From assembly GCA_948888345.1 (NCBI GenBank), contig CAQTPN010000129.1:1-5380 (forward strand): DNA of 5,380 nt, in the 5' to 3' direction. The translations under genes and the position numbers were made by a program. This DNA is from an uncultured bacterium. Its GTDB lineage: Bacteria; Cyanobacteriota; Vampirovibrionia; Gastranaerophilales; Gastranaerophilaceae. Positions 1 to 5,380 of the stretch are shown piece after piece. The stretch's first letter is position 1. Every line of letters starts with the position of its first letter. The notes under the pieces were generated by a model. That model saw only the letters and a list, made by a program, of their open reading frames with translations. It was not told the origin of the DNA and did no database searches.

Positions 1-1
1 G

Positions 2-1090
2 GAATTTATTAAAGGTTTTTCAAAATATCTGCCCGAATGGCTCTATAATCCGCCTATATGGCTCATTCAAGACTATACAACAGCTTCGCACCATCTTGCA
101 AAAGAGGGGCTGAATCCTGATTTAATTATTCCTCACATTGGAAGTATTCCGGTATGTTTCAGCCTCCCCGGGGTATTGTTTACAATTGTTGTAGCTTCAA
201 TATTAATAAGGGGGATAAAAGAAAGTGCCGCAATGACAGGAATTCTCGTTTTTATAAAACTCGGCGTTATAGCACTTTTTGTAATAACGGGAGCATTTTA
301 TGTAAGGCCTGAACACTGGACTCCTTTTGCTCCAAACGGTATAAACGGAATTTTTGTCGGTGCATTTTTAATATTTTTTGCCTACTTAGGGTTTGATGCA
401 ATATCAACAGCCGCAGAAGAAACAAAAAATCCTCAAAAAAACCTTCCCATAGGAATTATAGGCTCCCTTGCAACCTGTACCATAGTTTATATCTTAACAG
501 CCCTTGTTTTAATCGGCATAAACCCCATAAATGAAATTAATCTGCAGGCACCTTTGGCTCATGCAATAAGCTCTGTAGGGCAGAATTGGATAGCAGGATT
601 AATTTCAATCGGTGCTCTTGCGGGGCTTACCTCTGTTTTAATGGTAATGATGCTTGCGGGAACAAGAATTTTATATGCTATGAGCAGAGATGGCTTTTTA
701 CCGAGAATTTTGCAGACACTGCATCCTAAATTTAAAACGCCTTATATTGTAACAGTTCTTGCTGCCGTAATCTGTATAATAGGTTCAACGTTTTTAAATA
801 TTTCAACTGCAGCAGAACTCTGCAATTTTGGTACATTTACATCATTTATTATTGTATGCGTTGCAGTCTTGATTTTAAGAAAAACAGACCCCGATAGAAA
901 ACGCCCCTTTAGAGTGCCTTTCTCTCCGTGGTTTCCCTTGATGGGCATATTTTGCTGCGGAGGATTAATGATTTATTCAATGCGATTTTTAACAGCCTCA
1001 AAAGTCCTTTTCCCGATATGGATAGCTTTAGGAATAATATTTTATTTTATATATGGATACAAAGAACAAAGAAAGATTGAAAAAGAATAG
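2..1090 (+). CDS. APC-superfamily (CAT/YfnA-type) amino acid permease, 5'-partial; first of three tandem paralogs
   Basis: Integral membrane transporter that probably moves an amino acid across the cytoplasmic membrane by proton coupling or exchange; the substrate cannot be read from sequence. The frame is open from base 2 and aligns with residue 154 of the next gene, so about 150 N-terminal residues (TM1-TM3 and the start codon) lie outside the window. The 362 visible residues cover the TM3-TM4 extracytoplasmic loop and TM4 to TM12. Family hallmarks are the TM6 segment AYLGFDAISTAAEETKNPQ, the TM8 segment with AGTRILYAMSRDGFLP, and the C-terminal RKTDPDRKRPFRVPF before TM11. Compared with its two downstream paralogs it keeps the more usual GFDA in TM6 and MMLAGTR in TM8, so its pocket may differ. 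A TTG near base 176 is internal, not a start, because homology continues upstream. Its TAG stop shares one base with the next start. Family is sure; substrate is not. Confidence 0.93.
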   Translation, partial: EFIKGFSKYLPEWLYNPPIWLIQDYTTASHHLAKEGLNPDLIIPHIGSIPVCFSLPGVLFTIVVASILIRGIKESAAMTGILVFIKLGVIALFVITGAFYVRPEHWTPFAPNGINGIFVGAFLIFFAYLGFDAISTAAEETKNPQKNLPIGIIGSLATCTIVYILTALVLIGINPINEINLQAPLAHAISSVGQNWIAGLISIGALAGLTSVLMVMMLAGTRILYAMSRDGFLPRILQTLHPKFKTPYIVTVLAAVICIIGSTFLNISTAAELCNFGTFTSFIIVCVAVLILRKTDPDRKRPFRVPFSPWFPLMGIFCCGGLMIYSMRFLTASKVLFPIWIALGIIFYFIYGYKEQRKIEKE

Positions 1091-1092
1091 TG
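1088..1092 (+). promoter_or_regulatory. TAGTG stop-start overlap (translational coupling)
   Basis: The TAG stop of the first permease (1088-1090) and the GTG start of the second (1090-1092) share a base. There is no clear Shine-Dalgarno sequence just upstream, only A/G-rich sequence, which fits reinitiation by ribosomes that finish the first gene. The coupling is inferred from the arrangement. Confidence 0.6.
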
Positions 1093-2649
1093 GAAAATAA
1101 TACAAAAAATACTTTTCAAAACAGTGCGCTTAAAAGCTTTACAAAAAACCTTTTTAAGAAAAAAACACCTGATGAAATAATGGCAAATGCCAAAAAGGTA
1201 AATCTTAAAAGAACCTTAAATGCATTTGACCTTATTATGCTTGGAATAGGTGCCGTTATAGGTTCCGGAATTTTTACAATTGTGGGTGTTGCAATGGTGG
1301 GCGAACAGTCAGGATACGGCGCGGGCCCTGCTGTTATTATTTCTATGATAATTGCGATGTTTGCATCCCTTTTTTCAATTCTTTGCTATTCCGAATTTAC
1401 CTCAATGGTGCCTGTTGCAGGAACAACCTATACTTACACTTACGTTACAATGGGTGAATTTTTAGCATGGATTGTAGGCTGGATTTTGATGCTTGAATAT
1501 GCAATAGGAAACGTTACAATGGCAAGCTCCTGGACAGGATATTTTATGGAGCTTTTGAGAGGCTTTTCAAGATATCTCCCCGAATGGCTCTATAATCCGC
1601 CTGTATGGCTTATAAATGATTATAAAACGGCACTTTCAGTATATTCCGATATGGGGCTTGACCCTGCACTTGAAATACCGAAAATATTCGGGATAATTCC
1701 ATTTTGCATTAATCTGCCTGCAATTTTGCTGCTTTTCATTATAACCGTAATTCTTGTTCAAGGAATTAAAGAAAGCACAAAAACTGCAACTATTTTAGTA
1801 TTTATAAAACTTGCCGTAATATTTTTATTTATTTTTACAGGCATGTTTTATGTAGCCCCTGAAAACTGGGTGCCCTTTGCACCTGGAGGCATGAAAGGAA
1901 TACTATCCGGCGCATTTTTGATATTCTTCGCCTATGTTGGAGTTGATGCCGTATCAAGTGCCGCAGAAGAAACAAAAGACCCGCAGAAAAACCTCCCTAT
2001 AGGTCTTTTGGGAACACTTATAGCATGTACAGTTATTTATATTGCAACCGCCCTTGTATTATCAGGCATGGTAGCAACAGAAAACATTAATACTCTTGCA
2101 CCGATTGCAGCTGCTATGAATTCAATAGGGCTTAAAAAAGTCGGTGGAATAATTGCAGCAGGTGCACTTGCAGGAATAACGTCCGTAATTTTAGTATTCC
2201 AGCTTGGTACTGCAAGAATTTTATACGCCATGGGAAGAGACGGCTTTTTCCCGAAATCATTCCAGAAAATTCACAAAAAACACGGCACTCCGCACGTTGT
2301 AACATGGGTATCAGGCATACTTGTCATAATTGGTGCAATATTTATGGATTTAAATATATCTGCAGAACTTTGCAACTTCGGCACATTCACAAACTTTATG
2401 GTAATCTGCATTGCAGTTTTAATTTTAAGAAAAACCGACCCAAACAGAGAAAGACCTTTTAAGGTGCCCTTTGTGCCGCTATTTCCAATTTTAGGCATTC
2501 TTCTTTGCGGCGGAATAATGGTTCACGGGTTTATGACCCTTGGAATTTCAGCCGTATTGTTTCCCCTGTGGATAATTATCGGCATGGTGATTTATTTTGC
2601 ATACGGATATAAAAAACAAAGAAAGCTTGAAAATAACAGTGAAAAGTAA
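1090..2649 (+). CDS. APC-superfamily (CAT/YfnA-type) amino acid permease; second tandem paralog
   Basis: Complete 519-residue, 12-TM transporter, predicted to carry an amino acid across the cytoplasmic membrane. A charged cytoplasmic N-terminus (NLFKKKTPDEI at 20-30) leads to TM1 with the broken-helix motif GIGAVIGSGIF (52-62). TM2 is about 78-100, TM3 124-153, TM4 209-225, TM5 232-254, TM6 272-292 with GVDAVSSAAEE, TM7 304-328, TM8 355-382 with QLGTARILYAMGRDGFFP, TM9 402-419, TM10 430-446, TM11 463-480 and TM12 486-507. The loop 154-208 is long and rich in W, P and Y, so the protein is longer than the roughly 460-480 residues I expect for this family. The GTG start is chosen because the next ATG (1180) would remove the KKKTPDEI segment shared with the third paralog. 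TM6 Val285 and TM8 Gln371 differ from the first paralog (Phe, Met). The substrate is unknown. Confidence 0.95.
   Translation: MENNTKNTFQNSALKSFTKNLFKKKTPDEIMANAKKVNLKRTLNAFDLIMLGIGAVIGSGIFTIVGVAMVGEQSGYGAGPAVIISMIIAMFASLFSILCYSEFTSMVPVAGTTYTYTYVTMGEFLAWIVGWILMLEYAIGNVTMASSWTGYFMELLRGFSRYLPEWLYNPPVWLINDYKTALSVYSDMGLDPALEIPKIFGIIPFCINLPAILLLFIITVILVQGIKESTKTATILVFIKLAVIFLFIFTGMFYVAPENWVPFAPGGMKGILSGAFLIFFAYVGVDAVSSAAEETKDPQKNLPIGLLGTLIACTVIYIATALVLSGMVATENINTLAPIAAAMNSIGLKKVGGIIAAGALAGITSVILVFQLGTARILYAMGRDGFFPKSFQKIHKKHGTPHVVTWVSGILVIIGAIFMDLNISAELCNFGTFTNFMVICIAVLILRKTDPNRERPFKVPFVPLFPILGILLCGGIMVHGFMTLGISAVLFPLWIIIGMVIYFAYGYKKQRKLENNSEK
1912..1977 (+). repeat. 66-bp exact direct repeat, copy 1 (TM6 coding region, second permease)
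   Basis: Identical base for base, synonymous positions included, to 3425-3490 in the third permease. It codes for TM6 and the SSAAEETK segment. The flanking bases differ on both sides. Identity this complete inside otherwise diverged duplicates suggests recent gene conversion, or strong constraint. Confidence 0.9.
2239..2308 (+). repeat. 70-bp near-identical direct repeat, copy 1 (TM8-TM9 loop, second permease)
   Basis: Matches 3752-3821 with two mismatches, both synonymous (TTCCAG against TTTCAA). It codes for the cytoplasmic loop DGFFPKSFQKIHKKHGTPH and the start of TM9. The last 43 bases are identical. Confidence 0.88.
2639..2649 (+). promoter_or_regulatory. GTG start overlapping upstream TAA (translational coupling)
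   Basis: The GTG of the third permease (2639-2641) lies 8 bases before the end of the second gene's TAA stop (2647-2649), an 11-base overlap. No strong Shine-Dalgarno sequence precedes it; the nearest purine-rich run, AAAGAAAG at about 2618-2624, is rather far away. Coupled translation is inferred. Confidence 0.5.
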
Positions 2650-4174
2650 TTTTATAAAAAATCTTTTAAAGAAAAAAACACCGGATGAAATAATTGAAAC
2701 GGCAAAAAATTCTGAACTTAAAAAAACCTTAAATGCCTTTGACCTTATTATGCTTGGAATAGGTGCCGTTATCGGAACAGGGATTTTTACAATTATAGGA
2801 ATAGCAATGGTAGGCGAACAAAACAGCCCCGGAGCAGGTCCTGCCGTTATTATTTCAATGATTATTGCAATGTTTGCGTGTCTTTTTTCAGCACTCTGCT
2901 ATTCGGAATTTGCCTCAATGATACCTGCCGCAGGCTCCGCCTATACGTATACCTATGTTACAATGGGTGAATTTATGGCGTGGATTATAGGCTGGATTTT
3001 GATGCTTGAATATGCAATAAGCAATATTACTGTTGCCTGTTCATGGACAGGATATTTTATGGAATTATTAAAAGGCTTTTCACATATTCTGCCCGCCTGG
3101 CTTGTGAATCCGCCTGTCTGGATAATTAACGATTACAGAACGGCAGTTTCCGTTTATACAGAAGCAGGTTTGGACCCTGCGGCTGAAATCCCTAAATTGT
3201 TCGGCATAATGCCGTTTTGTATAAATCTTCCCGCAATATTGCTTGTTTTAATAATAACAATACTTTTAATTCAAGGTATAAAAGAAAGTACAAAAGCTGC
3301 AACAATCCTTGTTTTTGTAAAATTATTTGTTATTTTATTATTTATTTTTGCGGGCGCATTTTATGTGGCCCCCGAAAACTGGGTTCCGTTCTCACCAAAC
3401 GGAATAAAAGGCGTATTATCAGGTGCATTTTTGATATTCTTCGCCTATGTTGGAGTTGATGCCGTATCAAGTGCCGCAGAAGAAACAAAAAATCCTCAAA
3501 GAAGCCTTCCTATAGGAATTATCGGAACTCTTGTTGTATGCACGATAGTATACACGGGAACCGCTCTTGTATTATCCGGTATGGTTCCGCTTGATAAAAT
3601 CAATGTGCTTGCGCCGATAACTGCCGCCATGAACTCGGCAGGACTTTATAAAATAGGCGGACTCATTGCAGTGGGCGCACTTGCAGGATTAACTTCCGTA
3701 CTTTTAGTATATCAATTAGGCACAACAAGAATTTTATTTGCAATGGCAAGGGACGGCTTTTTCCCGAAATCATTTCAAAAAATTCACAAAAAACACGGCA
3801 CTCCGCACGTTGTAACATGGGCCGCAGGAATTATCGTTATCATAGGTACCCTGTTTATGGATTTAAAAATTTCAGCCGAACTTTGCGATTTTGGTACATT
3901 TGCAAACTTTATGATAATTTGTATCGCGGTTTTAATTTTAAGAAAAACCGACCCGAACAGAGAAAGGCCCTTTAAAGTGCCTTTTGTGCCGCTATTTCCT
4001 ATTTTAGGAATAATTCTTTGCGGCGGTCTTATGGTGCATGGATTTATGACCCTTGGAGTTTCAGCAATTTTATTCCCTCTTTGGATACTTTTAGGTGCAG
4101 CTATCTATTTTGCATACGGCTATCAAAATCACAGAAAGATTGAAAAAGAAAAAATGCCGTCTATAAAAGATTAA
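2639..4174 (+). CDS. APC-superfamily (CAT/YfnA-type) amino acid permease; third tandem paralog
   Basis: Complete 12-TM amino acid permease, 511 residues from the chosen GTG. It aligns with the second paralog without any indel from NLLKKKTPDEI (8-18) to the last helix; subtract 12 from that protein's numbering. TM1 carries GIGAVIGTGIF (40-50), TM6 GVDAVSSAAEE, and TM8 QLGTTRILFAMARDGFFP with Gln359. The frame is open further upstream (TTG at 2597 and 2627), but GTG 2639 puts the start 8 bases before the TAA of the upstream gene, an 11-base overlap, and keeps the conserved N-terminus; TTG 2627 remains possible. The C-terminus runs past the KIEKE at which the first paralog stops and adds KMPSIKD, encoded by the terminator hairpin. 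Close resemblance to the second copy suggests a similar substrate or a heteromeric or dosage role, which is inference. Confidence 0.94.
   Translation: MKSNFIKNLLKKKTPDEIIETAKNSELKKTLNAFDLIMLGIGAVIGTGIFTIIGIAMVGEQNSPGAGPAVIISMIIAMFACLFSALCYSEFASMIPAAGSAYTYTYVTMGEFMAWIIGWILMLEYAISNITVACSWTGYFMELLKGFSHILPAWLVNPPVWIINDYRTAVSVYTEAGLDPAAEIPKLFGIMPFCINLPAILLVLIITILLIQGIKESTKAATILVFVKLFVILLFIFAGAFYVAPENWVPFSPNGIKGVLSGAFLIFFAYVGVDAVSSAAEETKNPQRSLPIGIIGTLVVCTIVYTGTALVLSGMVPLDKINVLAPITAAMNSAGLYKIGGLIAVGALAGLTSVLLVYQLGTTRILFAMARDGFFPKSFQKIHKKHGTPHVVTWAAGIIVIIGTLFMDLKISAELCDFGTFANFMIICIAVLILRKTDPNRERPFKVPFVPLFPILGIILCGGLMVHGFMTLGVSAILFPLWILLGAAIYFAYGYQNHRKIEKEKMPSIKD
3425..3490 (+). repeat. 66-bp exact direct repeat, copy 2 (TM6 coding region, third permease)
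   Basis: Partner of 1912-1977, lying 1513 bases downstream of it. The same 1513 offset holds along the whole alignment of the two genes, so the repeat reflects gene duplication rather than a mobile element. Confidence 0.9.
3752..3821 (+). repeat. 70-bp near-identical direct repeat, copy 2 (TM8-TM9 loop, third permease)
   Basis: Partner of 2239-2308 with two synonymous mismatches, again at an offset of 1513 bases. The sequence diverges right after the shared TGGG. Confidence 0.88.
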
Positions 4175-4183
4175 CGGCATTTT
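4151..4183. terminator. Bidirectional rho-independent terminator between convergent genes
   Basis: Perfect 10-bp inverted repeat AAAATGCCGT / ACGGCATTTT (4151-4160 and 4174-4183) around a 13-base loop. On the minus strand the stem is followed by a run that reads TTTTTTCTTTTTC including the stem end, a good U-tract for the GAF/HD-GYP gene. On the plus strand the T-run is only TTTT, mostly in the stem, so termination of the permease transcript may be weaker. The left arm and loop lie inside the coding sequence of the third permease, and its TAA (4172-4174) touches the right arm. The 38 bases between the two coding regions hold the rest of the hairpin and nothing else recognisable. Confidence 0.82.
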
Positions 4184-4212
4184 ATCATACTCTCAACTCT
4201 TAATATCATTTG

Positions 4213-5370
4213 CTAACTTTTCATCTTTACAAGTGCGTTAACAACATTAGGGTCCCATTTAACAGCACTTTCCTGTTTTAAAATTTCAAGTGCCTCTGCA
4301 TTAGAAAGTGCAGCCCTGTGCGGTCTTTCTTCAGTTAATGCACAATATGCATCTGCAACCGCTATAATTCTTGACCCGAAAGGTATTGAAAATCCGCCCA
4401 ATCCTTCAGGTTTACCAAGTCCGTCCCAGCGTTCTTTTTGATAATGAATATAAGGCACAACTTCAGACATAAAGTTTATATTCATCAATAAGCTTACACC
4501 TGCATTAGGATGCTCTTGAAGCTTATCCCATTCTTCTTTCGAAAGTTTTCCTTTTTTATCAAAAAGCTGCTCGTCAATTGTAATTTTTCCGATATTTTGC
4601 AATAATCCTGCATAATATATTAAATCTGTTGTTTTTTCATTCAATTCAAGGAAGTTGCAGATTTCTCTTGATAAATCAGCAGTTCTTTGAGAATGGCGAT
4701 TTTTATACTTTCCTTTTAAATCAACCGCAAGTGCCAATTTTTCAACAAAAGCCTGCTGCTTATCCCCAAGGTCTCCTATAATTGCAGTCAATTGCGCACG
4801 GAGCCTTAAAAGTTCGCTTGTTGAAACATCTTGCACCCCGACAACCCTTTTCACCTGTTCAATTAATTTTTGAATACCGAGAGAAGTAACAAAAAGCCCT
4901 GCGGTTATTTTTAAAAGCTCAATGAATTCAGCCTCTAAAGGGCGGCTCATATCACGGGTAATTTCAATAGCCCCGATACATTCAAATTTATTCTTCATAG
5001 GAAAAATGATAACCTGCTTATTATCTTCATTAAGCATAATTACTTCTTCATCCTTGTAACTTTTTTCAATATGAGAAGTTACTTTCTCATCTCTGTTTTC
5101 GTCAGATGTTCCTGCAAGTTTAATCGGTTCATCTTTTTTTGCAAGAAATATCACGCATTTTTCCAAAGAAAGCATGAGTTTAATCGTTCTTGCAATTGAA
5201 TTATAAATAATATAATCTTCATTTGAATCAAAACCCAAAATTGCAAGGGTTGAATCAATTGAATATATGGAAATTAATTCCATAAGCTGGTCTTTTAGAC
5301 GCTCATTTTTTGTTTTAACCTTATTCCCGATTTTATGTGCAAAATCTGATGAAATTAAATGTTCACACAA
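4213..5370 (-). CDS. GAF domain plus degenerate HD-GYP domain protein
   Basis: Predicted soluble cytoplasmic signalling protein of 385 residues, with no membrane segment or signal peptide. A short N-terminal region (1-45) precedes a GAF-like sensor domain (about 50-168, ending in IIFPMKNKFECIGAIEITRD and a long helix). A helical linker (about 170-215) leads to an HD-GYP fold (about 205-385). HD-GYP enzymes hydrolyse cyclic-di-GMP using a bi- or trinuclear metal site. Here His226, Lys262, His287 and Asp340 are kept, as are ERWDG (313-317) and the RPHR segment (349-352). The HD dyad is Gln258-Asn259, the paired histidines are Gln311-Lys312, and GYP is Gly319-Lys320-Pro321. Catalysis is therefore unlikely; ligand binding or a protein-interaction role is inferred. 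The TTG start is chosen for the AGGAG five bases upstream; ATG at 5283 (Met30) is the alternative, and the frame stays open to the window edge. The gene converges on the permeases. Confidence 0.88.
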   Translation of the reverse strand: MCEHLISSDFAHKIGNKVKTKNERLKDQLMELISIYSIDSTLAILGFDSNEDYIIYNSIARTIKLMLSLEKCVIFLAKKDEPIKLAGTSDENRDEKVTSHIEKSYKDEEVIMLNEDNKQVIIFPMKNKFECIGAIEITRDMSRPLEAEFIELLKITAGLFVTSLGIQKLIEQVKRVVGVQDVSTSELLRLRAQLTAIIGDLGDKQQAFVEKLALAVDLKGKYKNRHSQRTADLSREICNFLELNEKTTDLIYYAGLLQNIGKITIDEQLFDKKGKLSKEEWDKLQEHPNAGVSLLMNINFMSEVVPYIHYQKERWDGLGKPEGLGGFSIPFGSRIIAVADAYCALTEERPHRAALSNAEALEILKQESAVKWDPNVVNALVKMKS

Positions 5371-5375
5371 AAAAT

Positions 5376-5380
5376 CTCCT
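5376..5380 (-). promoter_or_regulatory. Ribosome binding site AGGAG for the GAF/HD-GYP gene
   Basis: On the minus strand AGGAG is followed by five bases (ATTTT) and then TTG at 5370-5368. This is good Shine-Dalgarno spacing, and it decides the start in favour of TTG over Met30. The promoter would lie beyond the window. Confidence 0.7.

Noticed and set aside
742..948. Open frame on the minus strand within the first permease
   Set aside because: Antisense shadow of the TM9-TM11 coding region. It resembles the minus-strand frame at 2271-2498 only because the permeases are paralogs; no family, no ribosome binding site.
2037..2231. Open frame on the minus strand within the second permease
   Set aside because: Short antisense shadow of a strongly supported gene with no recognisable domain.
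2271..2498. Open frame on the minus strand within the second permease
   Set aside because: Antisense shadow; its likeness to the frame at 742-948 is explained by the sense-strand paralogy.
2597..2638. Upstream-extended start (TTG 2597) for the third permease
   Set aside because: Would overlap the second gene by 53 bases and add residues with no counterpart in the paralogs. GTG 2639 fits better.
3217..3459. Plus-strand open frame in another phase of the third permease
   Set aside because: Low-complexity N/C/Y/R-rich translation, typical of an out-of-frame reading of AT-rich membrane-protein DNA.
1912..3490. Direct repeats as traces of a mobile element or CRISPR
   Set aside because: They are in-frame, at homologous codons and at a constant 1513-base offset, so gene duplication explains them. 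No terminal inverted repeats or spacer pattern.
5281..5283. ATG (Met30) as start of the GAF/HD-GYP gene
   Set aside because: No good ribosome binding site in front, whereas TTG 5370 has AGGAG at ideal spacing. Kept only as an alternative.
2..5370. A new multi-gene system joining the permeases and the GAF/HD-GYP protein
   Set aside because: The genes converge and share only a terminator, so there is no co-transcription and no sequence evidence of a joint function.

Overview
The window is a gene-dense, AT-rich bacterial segment (short intergenic space, GTG/TTG starts, A/T-rich third positions, standard genetic code). Nothing in it fixes the taxon. The base composition and the CAT-like permeases fit a low-GC bacterium such as a member of Bacillota or a Vampirovibrionia-like lineage, but that is a weak guess.

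Positions 2-4174 (+ strand) hold three consecutive paralogous APC-superfamily amino acid permeases of the CAT/YfnA type. The first lacks its 5' end at the window edge. The genes overlap head to tail: the stop of the first shares one base with the GTG start of the second, and the stop of the second lies inside the start of the third if its GTG at 2639 is used. They are almost certainly one transcript with coupled translation. The second and third are collinear without an indel and contain patches of exact DNA identity, so they are the more recent duplicates. The first is more divergent and differs by one codon in an extracytoplasmic loop.

Positions 4151-4183 form a 10-bp perfect inverted repeat that overlaps the 3' end of the third permease. 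It looks like a bidirectional terminator shared with the convergent gene on the other side.

Positions 4213-5370 (- strand) encode a cytoplasmic GAF plus HD-GYP protein preceded by a good Shine-Dalgarno sequence and a TTG start. The HD dyad is QN, the paired histidines are QK, and GYP is GKP, so the domain has lost most metal ligands and is probably not an active cyclic-di-GMP phosphodiesterase.

In short, the window shows a small amino acid uptake or exchange cluster next to a separately transcribed, probably non-catalytic signalling protein. There is no direct evidence that the two are functionally linked. I see no RNA genes, CRISPR arrays, insertion sequences or attachment sites. No gap exceeds 300 bases: the only intergenic space is 38 bases, holding part of the terminator.
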